A stretch of 64,000 nucleotides of DNA, from contig JAVBJT010000014.1 of assembly GCA_031546845.1 (NCBI GenBank), positions 179,876 to 243,875 of the forward strand. Reading direction: 5' to 3'. The notes under the pieces were generated by a model. That model searched no databases and was not told where the DNA came from. It saw only the letters and a program-made list of their open reading frames with translations. Of the stretch, positions 18,484-27,718 are shown piece by piece. Each line of letters opens with the position of its first letter. The stretch's first letter is position 1. The position numbers were made by a program, and so were the translations under genes. The stretch comes from Azoarcus sp031546845 (GTDB lineage Bacteria > Pseudomonadota > Gammaproteobacteria > Burkholderiales > Rhodocyclaceae).

Positions 18484-19083
18484 CTACCAGCGTTTATCCG
18501 GGGCCGTATCGAGCAACGGCCTGAGTCGTTCCGCGATCGCTTCGCGTGCGCGAAAAATACGCGACCGCACCGTCCCGATCGGGCAATCCATGATGTTGGC
18601 GATTTCTTCGTAACTGAGTCCTTCCAGCTCCCGCAGCATGATTGCGGTTCTCAATTCCTCCGGCAGGCTGGCCATGGCCTCATCGACCACTTCGCCAATC
18701 TGCCGCGTCATCAACATTCGTTCGGGGGTGTTGATATCGCGCAACTGCTCGCCATCCTCGAAGCCCTCCGCCTCTTCCGAGTCGAGGCCCGTCGATGTCG
18801 GCGCTCTTCTGCCTTGGGAAACCAGGTAGTTTTTCGCCGTATTGATGCCGATCCGATAAAGCCATGTGTAAAACGCGCTATCCCCACGAAACGAACTCAG
18901 CGCGCGGTAAGCCTTGATGAAGGTTTCCTGCGCCACGTCCTCGACTTCCGCCGGATCTCGGATCAATCGCGAAAGCAGCCTGTTCAGCTTGCGCTGGTAT
19001 TTGGATACCAGCAGGCCGAAGGCTTGCTTGTCGCCGCGCTGTACGCGCTCGACGATTTGCTGATCGATTTCGCGATCACTCAT
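18484..19083 (-). CDS. rpoE: RNA polymerase sigma factor RpoE (AlgU)
   Basis: 199-residue ECF sigma factor. Region 2 contains DVAQETFIKAYRALSSFRG and TWLYRIGINTAKNYL; region 4 contains LSYEEIANIMDCPIGTVRSR. Start ATG 19083 gives the canonical MSDREIDQQIVERVQRGD. It drives the envelope stress regulon and is controlled by the rseA-rseB-rseC-mucD genes downstream in the same operon. Confidence 0.96.
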   Translation of the reverse strand: MSDREIDQQIVERVQRGDKQAFGLLVSKYQRKLNRLLSRLIRDPAEVEDVAQETFIKAYRALSSFRGDSAFYTWLYRIGINTAKNYLVSQGRRAPTSTGLDSEEAEGFEDGEQLRDINTPERMLMTRQIGEVVDEAMASLPEELRTAIMLRELEGLSYEEIANIMDCPIGTVRSRIFRAREAIAERLRPLLDTAPDKRW

Positions 19084-19132
19084 GGGGCTTATGCTCTTTC
19101 TTCTATTCGTGTCTGAACGACAAGGCTGCAGA

Positions 19133-19161
19133 AGTATAAGCGACCGCCCCGATCTAACCAA
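19133..19161 (-). promoter_or_regulatory. Candidate housekeeping promoter for rpoE
   Basis: On the minus strand TTGGTT (19156-19161) is followed after exactly 17 bases by TATACT (19133-19138), a good sigma-70 -10 box. It lies about 50 bases upstream of the rpoE start. I could not see a convincing sigma-E self-promoter, though one may exist. Confidence 0.5.
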
Positions 19162-19324
19162 AGCCAAAGACACAATGACAGACATGGGGTGTGGAAATTA
19201 GTTCATACGCGAGCAGGGATATTTCGCGCGCAATCCTGTGCGCATGAAGGCGCGGAGTGTGTGCTGCATGCCGTGCCGTGCGTGCTATATTCGCCGCTCC
19301 AAGTGTCTGCATCCGGCCCACATC

Positions 19325-20917
19325 TTGTCCAAACAGTACGATGTTCTGATCCTCGGTAGCGGAGCCGCCGGGCAATCGTTGGCTCTGCGCCTTGCCGACA
19401 AGCTTCGCGTTGCGCTCGTGACCAAGCGCGAATTGGCCGATAGCGCGAGCGCGTGGGCGCAGGGCGGGATCGCCGCGGTGCTCGATACGGCGGATAGCAT
19501 CGAGGCGCATATCCAGGATACGTTCACCGCCGGCGCCGGCTTGTGCGGTTCGACGGCGACCCGTTTTGTCGTCGAGCACGGGCGGCGGGAAATCGAATGG
19601 TTGATCGAGCGCGGCGTTCCGTTTACGCGCGAGGATCGTTCCTCGCTCGGTTATCACCTGACGCGTGAAGGCGGCCACTCCCACCGCCGCATCATCCACG
19701 CGGCCGATGCCACCGGCGCCGCACTCCAGGCGACCTTGAGCGAGCAAGTGCGGGCGCATGCGAATATCGATATTTTCGAGCACCACATCGCTGTCGATCT
19801 GATTTTGGGCGACAAGATCGGCCGCTCCGGCGAGGGTTGCCTGGGTGTTTATGCGCTGGACATCGCACGTGACCAGGTTGTGACCTTGGGCGCTCGCAGC
19901 ACCGTGATCGCCACCGGCGGCGCCGGCAAGGCTTATCTGTATACGACAAATCCGGATGTCGCGACCGGCGACGGTATTGCGATGGCCTGGCGCGCCGGTT
20001 GCCGCGTGGCGAACATGGAGTTCATCCAGTTTCATCCGACCTGCCTTTATCATCCGCAGGCCAAATCCTTTCTTATTTCGGAGGCGGTGCGCGGGGAAGG
20101 CGGGCTGCTCAAGCTGCCCGATGGCACGCGCTTCATGCCGGATCACGATGCACGTGCCGAGCTCGCGCCGCGCGATGTGGTTGCGCGCGCGATCGACTTC
20201 GAAATGAAAAAAAGCGGGGTCGATTGCGTTTATCTGGATATCAGCCACAAGCCGGCGGATTGGTTGCGCGAGCATTTCCCGAATATCCACGCACGCTGTC
20301 TGGAGTTGGGTATCGACATTACGCGCGAGCCGATTCCGGTGGTGCCCGCCGCGCACTACACTTGCGGCGGTATCGTGACCGACTTGGCGGCACGTACCGA
20401 TGTTGCGGGCCTGTACGCGATCGGCCAGGCCGCGTGCACGGGTTTGCAAGGCGCCAACCGCCTGGCGAGCAATTCCTTGCTTGAATGCTTGGTGTTTGGC
20501 GACTCCGCGGCTGACGATATTCTTGCCAAGCCGCTCGGCCCGCTGCCGGCCTTACCCGCGTGGGATGAAAGCCGTGTGACCGATGCCGACGAAGAGGTGG
20601 TGATTTCACACAACTGGGCCGAGTTGCGCCGCGCCATGTGGGACTATGTGGGCATCGTACGCACGACCAAGCGGCTGCAGCGGGCGCAGCACCGTATTCG
20701 GCTGCTGGCCAGTGAGATCGACGAGTATTACTCGAACTTCCGCGTTTCGAACAATCTGATCGAGTTGCGTAATCTCGTTGCCACTGCCGACCTGATTGTG
20801 CGTTGTGCGCTTGAGCGCAAGGAAAGCCGTGGTCTGCACTATTCCCGCGATTTTCCTGAAACCTTGCCGGAGGCGTGCGACACGGTTTTATATCCCGAAA
20901 AGTGGCCGCCTAGCTGA
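19325..20917 (+). CDS. nadB: L-aspartate oxidase
   Basis: 530 residues from TTG 19325, which gives the usual short N-terminus before the FAD loop ILGSGAAGQSLALRLAD. Upstream in-frame ATGs at 19238, 19244 and 19268 would add a Cys-rich leader unlike the family, and a TATATT -10-like box lies inside it. AWAQGGIAAV and the succinate-dehydrogenase-type HPT region (FIQFHPTCLYHP) are present. It oxidises aspartate to iminoaspartate for NAD synthesis. nadB divergent from rpoE is a conserved proteobacterial layout. Confidence 0.92.
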   Translation: MSKQYDVLILGSGAAGQSLALRLADKLRVALVTKRELADSASAWAQGGIAAVLDTADSIEAHIQDTFTAGAGLCGSTATRFVVEHGRREIEWLIERGVPFTREDRSSLGYHLTREGGHSHRRIIHAADATGAALQATLSEQVRAHANIDIFEHHIAVDLILGDKIGRSGEGCLGVYALDIARDQVVTLGARSTVIATGGAGKAYLYTTNPDVATGDGIAMAWRAGCRVANMEFIQFHPTCLYHPQAKSFLISEAVRGEGGLLKLPDGTRFMPDHDARAELAPRDVVARAIDFEMKKSGVDCVYLDISHKPADWLREHFPNIHARCLELGIDITREPIPVVPAAHYTCGGIVTDLAARTDVAGLYAIGQAACTGLQGANRLASNSLLECLVFGDSAADDILAKPLGPLPALPAWDESRVTDADEEVVISHNWAELRRAMWDYVGIVRTTKRLQRAQHRIRLLASEIDEYYSNFRVSNNLIELRNLVATADLIVRCALERKESRGLHYSRDFPETLPEACDTVLYPEKWPPS

Positions 20918-21371
20918 CAGAGACGCGATCGGCCGCCGGCTGCGCTTTTGTCGCTTTATGGCGCAGCCATGCGCGCAGAACGCGCCACTGGCCTGAAGGG
21001 ATGTTGCCGGGGGTGAGCATCAGGTTTTTGCGGGCGAGAAGGGGCGTGTCATCGCCCGCTTTCACTAGGCGTAGCCAGATCGCCCAGCCAAAATCGACTG
21101 CCTGCAGTACACGCACGCGTTCGTGGTGCGGTGGCTTCCAATTCAGCGTCAGACGGCCGTCTTCGTACAGTTGAAGCGCTACGCCACGTTTGCGCGCTTC
21201 ATGATAAACGGCATGGTAGGCGGATAGGAAAACCGCCAGCGCGGCAGCCGCGCGCTGCCACGTTACGGGCATGAACACGACAAGCGTTATGCCTGCAAAG
21301 GTATGCGCGGCAAGCAGAAAGACAACAACCCGCCACGCGGGGCGTAATCGAATTTCAAGCGGGAAGCGCAC
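20910..21371 (-). CDS. YgfX-like small membrane protein
   Basis: 153 residues. Two close membrane helices at about 12-32 and 36-56 are followed by a soluble part with the LYEDGRLTLNW motif seen in YgfX-type proteins. The 3' end overlaps the end of nadB by 8 bases in convergent orientation. It lies 34 bases after fabF and is probably the last gene of that transcript. YgfX of E. coli has been linked to cytoskeletal inhibition, but family assignment here rests on layout. Confidence 0.65.
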   Translation of the reverse strand: MRFPLEIRLRPAWRVVVFLLAAHTFAGITLVVFMPVTWQRAAAALAVFLSAYHAVYHEARKRGVALQLYEDGRLTLNWKPPHHERVRVLQAVDFGWAIWLRLVKAGDDTPLLARKNLMLTPGNIPSGQWRVLRAWLRHKATKAQPAADRVSVS

Positions 21372-21404
21372 GGCTATTGCCTGCGTACCTGCTCCGAAAG
21401 CGGC

Positions 21405-22640
21405 TCAAATCCGCCGGAAGACGAGCGTGCCGTTCGTGCCGCCGAAACCGAAATTATTCTTCATCGCCACGTCGATCTTCATCGGCCGGGCGACATTCGC
21501 GCAGTAATCCAGATCGCATTCCGGATCCTGCTCGAAGAGGTTGATCGTCGGTGGTGAAACCTGGTGGTAAACCGCCAGCACGGTGAATATCGACTCAACC
21601 CCACCGGCGCCGCCAAGCAGATGACCGGTCATCGATTTGGTCGAATTGACGACCAGCTTTGGGGCCGCGTCCATGCCGAAAGCGAGTTTGATCGCCTCGG
21701 TTTCGTTCTTGTCGCCCAGCATCGTGGACGTGCCGTGGGCATTGAGGTACTGGATCTGGTCCGGATTGACGCCGGCGTTCTTCATTGCGTTGATCATGCT
21801 GCGGCGCGGACCGTCGGTATCCGGCGCGGTCATATGATAGGCGTCGCCGCTCATGCCGAAACCGGCCAGTTCCGCATAGATGCGGGCACCGCGTTTGACG
21901 GCGTGTTCGTATTCCTCCAGAACCAGCACGCCGGCGCCTTCGCCGAGCACGAAGCCGTCGCGTTCCCGATCCCATGGCCGGCTGGCGGTGGTGGGGTCGT
22001 CGTTGCGCGTGGAAAGCGCCTTGGCGGAGGAGAAGCCGCCGATCGTCAATGGCGTCATGGCGGACTCAGAGCCGCCGCAGACCATGACATCGGCGTCGCC
22101 GTATTCGATCATGCGCGCACCGACGCCGACCGCGTGTAGCCCGGTGGTGCATGCCGTGACTACGCCGATGTTGGGCCCTTTGAGGCCGAACATGATCGAC
22201 AGGTTGCCCGCGATCATATTGATGATCGTACCGGGAATGAAAAACGGGGAAATCTTGCGCGGGCCGCCCGCGAGGTAATCGTTGTGCGACTCTTGGATCA
22301 TCGGCAGACCGCCGATGCCCGAGCCGATGTTGACGCCGATGCGCTCGGCGTTCGCCTCGGTCACTTCAAGGCCGGCGTCGCGGATAGCTTGGATGCCCGC
22401 AGCCATGCCGTAGTGGATGAACACATCCATACGCCGGGCTTCTTTCGCCGACAGGTAGGTCGACACATCGAAGTTCTTAACTTCTCCGGCAATGCGCACG
22501 GCGAATGTGCTGGCATCGAAACGCGTGATGGGGCCAATGCCGCTTTTTCCGGCAAGCAAGTTTTCCCAGGCTTCGGGAACGCTATTGCCGACCGGCGAGA
22601 TAAGCCCCAAGCCGGTAACGACGACTCTACGACGCGACAC
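21405..22640 (-). CDS. fabF: 3-oxoacyl-[ACP] synthase II
   Basis: 411-residue condensing enzyme with the Cys-His-His triad C164 (VVTACTTG), H302 (NAHGTST) and H340 (SMTGHLLGG). It extends acyl-ACP with malonyl-ACP in fatty-acid synthesis. It follows acpP after an 87-base gap that holds a perfect 11-bp hairpin. The start begins MSRRRVVVTGLGLISPVG. Confidence 0.97.
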   Translation of the reverse strand: MSRRRVVVTGLGLISPVGNSVPEAWENLLAGKSGIGPITRFDASTFAVRIAGEVKNFDVSTYLSAKEARRMDVFIHYGMAAGIQAIRDAGLEVTEANAERIGVNIGSGIGGLPMIQESHNDYLAGGPRKISPFFIPGTIINMIAGNLSIMFGLKGPNIGVVTACTTGLHAVGVGARMIEYGDADVMVCGGSESAMTPLTIGGFSSAKALSTRNDDPTTASRPWDRERDGFVLGEGAGVLVLEEYEHAVKRGARIYAELAGFGMSGDAYHMTAPDTDGPRRSMINAMKNAGVNPDQIQYLNAHGTSTMLGDKNETEAIKLAFGMDAAPKLVVNSTKSMTGHLLGGAGGVESIFTVLAVYHQVSPPTINLFEQDPECDLDYCANVARPMKIDVAMKNNFGFGGTNGTLVFRRI

Positions 22641-22686
22641 AGGCGACTCCGTAAAAGAACGTGTCGGAGGGTTTTGCGAGGATCGG

Positions 22687-22714
22687 TCCGGATTCCGCCG
22701 ACACGGAATCCGGA
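22687..22714 (-). promoter_or_regulatory. Perfect 11-bp hairpin between acpP and fabF
   Basis: TCCGGATTCCG and CGGAATCCGGA form a perfect stem with a 6-base loop, 14 bases after the acpP stop codon on the minus strand. There is no T-tract. It probably stabilises the abundant acpP transcript end or partly attenuates fabF. Confidence 0.6.
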
Positions 22715-22727
22715 GAAAACAGGAGAC

Positions 22728-22967
22728 TTATTTTTTCAGATGGGCACTGACGTAGTCGATGGCCTGCTGGACGGTGGTGATCTTTTCGGCTTCTTCGTCT
22801 GGAATTTCGCATTCGAATTCCTCTTCCAGCGCCATGACCAATTCCACTGTGTCCAGCGAATCCGCGCCCAGATCGTCTACGAACGAGGATTCGTTCTTGA
22901 TCTCAGATTCGTTCACGCCAAGCTGCTCAGCGACGATCTTTTTGACGCGCTGTTCGATGTTCTCCAT
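22728..22967 (-). CDS. acpP: Acyl carrier protein
   Basis: 79-residue acidic protein. The phosphopantetheine Ser is S37 in GADSLDTVELV. ATG 22967 follows AAGGAG at a good distance; the in-frame TTG 6 bases upstream is unlikely. It carries growing acyl chains for FabD/H/G/F encoded on either side. Confidence 0.97.
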   Translation of the reverse strand: MENIEQRVKKIVAEQLGVNESEIKNESSFVDDLGADSLDTVELVMALEEEFECEIPDEEAEKITTVQQAIDYVSAHLKK

Positions 22968-23055
22968 GAACAAACTCCTTCCCTTAGATGATGCAGGATG
23001 TAAAAAAAACGGCGTATTCTACCAAAAAGGACCGCTTCCGCCATGGCAGCCCTTG

Positions 23056-23805
23056 TTATGACATATACATTCCACCATTGACGTGCAACGTCGTGCCTGT
23101 GACATAGGCCGCGACCGGTGACGCGAGAAACGCGACCGCGCCGGCGATTTCCTCGGGACGCCCGAGGCGACCCAGGGCGATCTGGCCGAGCAGCGCGTCG
23201 CGCGCGGTATCGGGCAGGGCGCGGGTCATGTCAGTATCGATGAAGCCGGGCGCGACGCAGTTCACCGTGATGTTGCGGCTGCCCAGTTCGCGCGCCAATG
23301 CGCGGCTCATGCCCGCCACGCCGGCTTTTGCTGCGGCATAGTTGGCTTGGCCGGGGTTGCCGGCGCTGCCGACGACCGAGGTGATGTTGATGATGCGTCC
23401 GCTGCGCGCCTTCATCATGCCGCGCATGACGAGACGGGACAGGCGGAAGACGGCTTTCAGGTTGGTGTCGAGCACCGCGTCCCATTCCTCGTCTTTCATC
23501 CGCATCGCCAGATTGTCGTGGGTGATGCCAGCGTTGTTGACCAGGATACCGACCGCGCCGAAGCGCTTTTCGATGTCGCCGATCAGCGCTTCGCACGCCG
23601 CCGCGTCGGTCACGTTGATGACCATGCCGGCACCCTTGCCACCGTTTTCCGCAAGCGCCTTGGTGATTCCGGCCGCGCCTTCGTCCGATGTCGCCGTGCC
23701 GACAACGGTTGCGCCCAAACGCGCCAGTTCAAGCGCCACGGCCCGGCCGATGCCGCGCGAGGCGCCGGTGACCAGGGCAATCGGTCCTTCCAGGGAGAAA
23801 CTCAT
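23056..23805 (-). CDS. fabG: 3-oxoacyl-[ACP] reductase
   Basis: 249-residue SDR enzyme. NADPH loop TGASRGIGRA is near the N-terminus, NNAGITHDNL at about 90, and the catalytic Ser/Tyr/Lys in NITSVVGSAG and NYAAAKAG. It reduces 3-oxoacyl-ACP. It starts 4 bases after the fabD stop. Confidence 0.96.
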   Translation of the reverse strand: MSFSLEGPIALVTGASRGIGRAVALELARLGATVVGTATSDEGAAGITKALAENGGKGAGMVINVTDAAACEALIGDIEKRFGAVGILVNNAGITHDNLAMRMKDEEWDAVLDTNLKAVFRLSRLVMRGMMKARSGRIINITSVVGSAGNPGQANYAAAKAGVAGMSRALARELGSRNITVNCVAPGFIDTDMTRALPDTARDALLGQIALGRLGRPEEIAGAVAFLASPVAAYVTGTTLHVNGGMYMS

Positions 23806-23809
23806 TGGA

Positions 23810-24739
23810 TCACCTCACGGCCGCAATCGATTTTTCAAGGCTGGAAGCATCGTGCGCGGAGGCGCCTTCCACCTCCGTGGCGATGTGTTTCGTCAAGCCG
23901 GCCAGGACTCTACCAGGACCGCATTCGATGATCTGCGTCATGCCGCGGCGGACCATTTCTTGCACCGACTCAATCCAGCGTACAGGCGAAAAAGCTTGCC
24001 GTACCAACGCGTCGCGGATCTGATGTGGATCGGTATATGCCGCGACATCCACGTTATTCAGCACATCGATGGTTGGTTGGGCGATATTTACATCGGCCAA
24101 TCGCTGCGCGAGACGCTCGGCAGCGGGTTTCATCAGTGCGCAATGGAAAGGCGCGCTTACGGGTAGCAGTACTACGTGCTTTACTCCCTTGTCCCGCGCT
24201 ATTTTGACCGCGCGTTCCACCGCGCCTTTGGTGCCGGCGATGACGATTTGCTTGGGTTTATTCAGGTTGGCCGCTTCGACGACTTCGCCTTGTGCTGCTT
24301 CGGCGCAAGCTTCGCGTACCAAGTCGACCTCCAGCCCAAGTAATGCGGCCATCGAACCCTCGCCCGCCGGTACGGCTTCCTGCATGGCTTGAGCACGCAA
24401 GCGCACCAAAGGTACCGCATCGGCGAAAGTCAGCGCTCCAGCGGCAACCAACGCGGAATACTCTCCCAGGCTATGGCCGGCAACCATCGCCGGCTTCGGT
24501 CCTCCGGCGGCAAGCCAGGCGCGGTAGACGGCAATACCGGCAGTCAGCATCAGAGGCTGGGTGTTTACCGTCAGAGCCAAACGTTCGGCTGGCCCTGTGC
24601 AAACCATGTCCCACAAATCTTCGCCAAGGGCAGCGGACGCCTCTGCAAACGTTTCTCGGATCACCGGCGACTCGCCATAGCCGTTCATCATGCCGACCGA
24701 TTGCGAGCCCTGTCCGGGAAATATCAGTGCAAAACCCAT
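23810..24739 (-). CDS. fabD: Malonyl-CoA:ACP transacylase
   Basis: 309 residues beginning MGFALIFPGQGSQSVGM. The active Ser is S90 in VAGHSLGEYSAL. Two adjacent ATGs (24742 and 24739) follow GGAGAG; the second has the better spacing. The frame stays open upstream to 25636 but that part lies inside fabH and is not coding. It loads malonate onto ACP. Confidence 0.96.
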   Translation of the reverse strand: MGFALIFPGQGSQSVGMMNGYGESPVIRETFAEASAALGEDLWDMVCTGPAERLALTVNTQPLMLTAGIAVYRAWLAAGGPKPAMVAGHSLGEYSALVAAGALTFADAVPLVRLRAQAMQEAVPAGEGSMAALLGLEVDLVREACAEAAQGEVVEAANLNKPKQIVIAGTKGAVERAVKIARDKGVKHVVLLPVSAPFHCALMKPAAERLAQRLADVNIAQPTIDVLNNVDVAAYTDPHQIRDALVRQAFSPVRWIESVQEMVRRGMTQIIECGPGRVLAGLTKHIATEVEGASAHDASSLEKSIAAVR

Positions 24740-24768
24740 CATCTCTCCGCTTGAAAGGAAGATAACTA

Positions 24769-25734
24769 TTAAAAATCGATCAGAGCCGCGCCCCAGGTGA
24801 AGCCGCCGCCGACCCCCTCGACGACAACGCGGTGCCCGGGTTGAATGCGCCCGTCGCGCACGGCGACATCGAGCGCCAGCGGGATCGAGGCAGCCGAGGT
24901 GTTGCCGTGTTCGGCAACGGTGGTGATGACCCGTTCCATCGGGATGCCGAGCCGTTTGGCCGTGGCCTGGATGATGCGGATGTTGGCCTGGTGCGGAATC
25001 AGCCAATCGATGCTGTCGGCGTTCGCGCCGACGTTGTCGAGTACTTCCAGCGCGACGTCGCCGAGCACGCGCACGGCGAATTTGAATACGGCCTGGCCAT
25101 CCATGCGCAGGAATGGATCGCCGATGACTTGGCCGGAAGCGATGCCGCCCGGCACGCACAAAATGGGATGGTGACTGCCATCCGCGTGCAGCGCCGATGT
25201 GCGGATGCCCGGTGTGGCCGATGCCTCCAGCACCACCGCGCCGGCGCCGTCGCCGAACAGCACGCAGGTACCGCGATCGGACCAATCGAGAATGCGAGAG
25301 AAAACCTCGGCACCGATGACCAGCGCCCGCCGATGGCTGCCCGAGCGGATGAATTTTTCCGCGACTGACAAGGCATAGACGAAGCCGCTGCACACAGCCT
25401 GCACGTCGAATGCGGCGCCGCCATTGCGTATGCCCAGTTTGGACTGCAATAGCGCCGCTGTGCTGGGGAAGATGTAATCCGGCGTCGAAGTGGCGACGAT
25501 GATGAGGTCGATATCCTCGGCTTCGCAGCCGGCTGCCTCGATGGCGCGTTCGGCGGCAATTCGCGCCAGATCGCTGGCGCCGACATCGGCTGCGGCAAGG
25601 TGGCGGGCGCGGATGCCGGTACGGGTGGAAACCCACTCGTCGGACGTATCGATACCGCGGGCGATCAGATCGGCATTGCTGACCGGATTGCCGGGCAGAT
25701 AGCTCCCCGTCCCCGCAATGCGCGCATAAATCAT
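24769..25734 (-). CDS. fabH: 3-oxoacyl-[ACP] synthase III
   Basis: 321 residues. The active Cys is C115 in DVQAVCSGFVYAL; the His and Asn are in IPHQANIRII and AEHGNTSAAS. It starts fatty-acid synthesis by joining acetyl-CoA with malonyl-ACP. Its start overlaps the plsX stop by 4 bases. Confidence 0.96.
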   Translation of the reverse strand: MIYARIAGTGSYLPGNPVSNADLIARGIDTSDEWVSTRTGIRARHLAAADVGASDLARIAAERAIEAAGCEAEDIDLIIVATSTPDYIFPSTAALLQSKLGIRNGGAAFDVQAVCSGFVYALSVAEKFIRSGSHRRALVIGAEVFSRILDWSDRGTCVLFGDGAGAVVLEASATPGIRTSALHADGSHHPILCVPGGIASGQVIGDPFLRMDGQAVFKFAVRVLGDVALEVLDNVGANADSIDWLIPHQANIRIIQATAKRLGIPMERVITTVAEHGNTSAASIPLALDVAVRDGRIQPGHRVVVEGVGGGFTWGAALIDF

Positions 25735-26750
25735 GCCGTGACCCCGTCGTTCATTGCCGCCATGCGCTCGCTGATTCGTTCGATCAGCCGGTTCCCCGCC
25801 GCTTCGGCGGCGCGGGTAATCGCTTGTTCGAAAGCGAAGGCGTCGGCCGAGCCGTGGCTTTTTACCACGACACCACGCAAGCCGAGTAGCGAGGCGCCGT
25901 TATAGCGGCGATGATCGACGCGGCGCTTGAATCCTTTCAATGCGGGCATGGCCGCTAGCGCGGCCAGCCTGGTCAGCCAGGTACGGTTGAACTCCTCGCG
26001 CAGGAATGTGGTGATCATCTGCGCAAGGCCTTCGGAGGTTTTCAGCGCGACGTTGCCGACGAAGCCGTCGCAAACGACGACATCGGTCGTGCCTTTGTAG
26101 ATATCGTCACCCTCGACATTGCCGTAAAAATTCAAGCCGCTGGCGCGGAGCAATTCGGCGGCTTGCTTGACCACCTCGTTGCCCTTGATTTCCTCTTCGC
26201 CGATATTGAGCAAGCCGACCGTGGGGCGGTCGCAATGCTCCAGCGCGGCGACGAGCATCGCGCCCATGATACCGAACTGCAGCAAATGCTCGGGCAGGCA
26301 ATCCACGTTGGCGCCCAGGTCGAGCACGTAGGTGTGTCCCTTGAGCGTGGGCAGAATGGACGAGATTGCCGGGCGGTCGATGCCGGGCAGCATTTTCAGG
26401 ACGAAGCGGGAGATCGCCATCAGCGCGCCGGTGTTGCCGGCGGAGACAGCGGCGGACGCCTCGGCCGAGTGCACCAGATTGATGGCGACGCGCATCGAGG
26501 AATCTTTTTTGCTACGCATCGCGCTCGCGGGCGGCTCGTCCATGCCGACGACCTCGGTCGCGGCGCGCAGGCGAAGCCGTTCGCCGAACTCCGCCGCGAT
26601 GGGCTGGATCAGCGGGGCCAGCACGTCTTCGCGCCCCACCAGGATCGCGCGCGCGCGAGGGTGGCTGCGCAGGAAAGCCTGTGCGGCGGGGACGGTCACG
26701 ACAGGGCCGTGATCGCCACCCATGCAGTCAATTGCAACGGTGACATCCAT
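25731..26750 (-). CDS. plsX: Phosphate acyltransferase PlsX
   Basis: 339 residues starting MDVTVAIDCMGGDHGP; an ATG 6 bases upstream (26756) is also possible and neither has a clear Shine-Dalgarno. It converts acyl-ACP to acyl-phosphate for phospholipid synthesis. PlsX motifs include ALGAN-type LDLGANVDC and DGFVGNVALKTSEG. It is separated from rpmF by a strong terminator-like hairpin. Confidence 0.95.
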   Translation of the reverse strand: MDVTVAIDCMGGDHGPVVTVPAAQAFLRSHPRARAILVGREDVLAPLIQPIAAEFGERLRLRAATEVVGMDEPPASAMRSKKDSSMRVAINLVHSAEASAAVSAGNTGALMAISRFVLKMLPGIDRPAISSILPTLKGHTYVLDLGANVDCLPEHLLQFGIMGAMLVAALEHCDRPTVGLLNIGEEEIKGNEVVKQAAELLRASGLNFYGNVEGDDIYKGTTDVVVCDGFVGNVALKTSEGLAQMITTFLREEFNRTWLTRLAALAAMPALKGFKRRVDHRRYNGASLLGLRGVVVKSHGSADAFAFEQAITRAAEAAGNRLIERISERMAAMNDGVTA

Positions 26751-26784
26751 CGGCATTTTGCGTGATTCGAGAATGATGACTGGG

Positions 26785-26825
26785 ATAAAAAAGCGGCGCA
26801 GCCGCCGTGCGCGCTGCGCCGCTTT
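26785..26825 (-). terminator. Strong intrinsic terminator/attenuator between rpmF and plsX
   Basis: Read on the minus strand, AAAGCGGCGCAGC and GCTGCGCCGCTTT form a perfect 13-bp stem with a 10-base loop, followed by a T-tract (six Ts). It lies 27 bases after the rpmF stop and ahead of plsX. It should limit read-through from the ribosomal-protein part into the lipid genes. Confidence 0.85.
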
Positions 26826-26851
26826 CCGACCGGGAAGCGGGCTTGTGTTTC

Positions 26852-27031
26852 TTAGTCCCCTTTGACCTTGACGACTTTCTTGCCCCGGTAGTAACCGTTC
26901 GGGCTGATGTGGTGGCGCAGGTGCATTTCACCGGTGGTTGCTTCGACAGCCAGCGAAGGGGCGGTCAAAAAATCATGGGCGCGATGCATGCCGCGCTTAG
27001 AGGGGGATTTTTTGTTCTGTTGAACGGCCAT
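26852..27031 (-). CDS. rpmF: 50S ribosomal protein L32
   Basis: 59 residues beginning MAVQQNKKSPSKRGMHRAHD and ending KKVVKVKGD. It is rich in Lys and Arg, and lacks the four zinc Cys found in some L32 forms. It lies 33 bases after yceD, the usual yceD-rpmF order. Confidence 0.96.
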   Translation of the reverse strand: MAVQQNKKSPSKRGMHRAHDFLTAPSLAVEATTGEMHLRHHISPNGYYRGKKVVKVKGD

Positions 27032-27064
27032 TTGGTCATACTCCTGAATACAAATAGTGTGCGC

Positions 27065-27562
27065 TTATGCCTTGCCGCCGGTGTTACCGCGCAGCGCCGC
27101 CAGCACGGCAAAAGGCGATTTCTTGTCCGTATCGCCACCCGGATTCGGTAATCCACAGCGCTCATGCCGTGGTGCAAGCGGCATGGCAAGCAAAATTTCG
27201 TCTTCGATCAACGCGAGAACGTCGATTTCGCCACCGATTTCCAGCGCATCGCTTTCATCGTTTTCCAGCTCTTCGTCGGGGATCGCCTGCCCCGCTCGAA
27301 TCAACTGCAGCCTGCTATCCACCGCCATATTCCAGGTCAGTGCTTCCAGGCAGCGCTGGCAACGGAGGTTGAGTTTTCCGTGCGCGGCCACATGTAACAT
27401 CGGCTTGCGCTCGGCACCCAACGTTCCGTCGATACGGTATGAAACCGCACCGTTTCGGTCGGACAGCACATCGGCCAGACGTGGGAGTTCCGCCACGGCA
27501 ACCTCGCCATCCATGCCGCGATGTTCGGCGGCGAATTGGAAAGGGTCCGGAATCGTTTTCAA
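27065..27562 (-). CDS. yceD: YceD family (DUF177) protein
   Basis: 165 residues. The DUF177 core has the CQRC motif (LNLRCQRCLEAL) and the acidic stretch DEELENDESDALEIGGEIDV. The family is linked to 23S rRNA or L32 accumulation because it almost always precedes rpmF. It heads the fatty-acid operon and is divergent from maf. Confidence 0.9.
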   Translation of the reverse strand: MKTIPDPFQFAAEHRGMDGEVAVAELPRLADVLSDRNGAVSYRIDGTLGAERKPMLHVAAHGKLNLRCQRCLEALTWNMAVDSRLQLIRAGQAIPDEELENDESDALEIGGEIDVLALIEDEILLAMPLAPRHERCGLPNPGGDTDKKSPFAVLAALRGNTGGKA

Positions 27563-27718
27563 TTCTGCGCTTTATCGAGACACAAGAGCGGCATGCTACC
27601 ATCCCTAGCTAAATCGTGTCAAAACCCTTGTCGCGCGCGCTTTGCAGGAAGGATTGGTTGATGCAGCCCTGCAACGGCACAGTGAAAGACTCTGCTTTCT
27701 TGCCATGACGTTTTTGCT

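Noticed and set aside
18385..19116. 243-residue plus-strand frame opposite rpoE
   Set aside because: Antisense shadow; RpoE on the minus strand is unambiguous.
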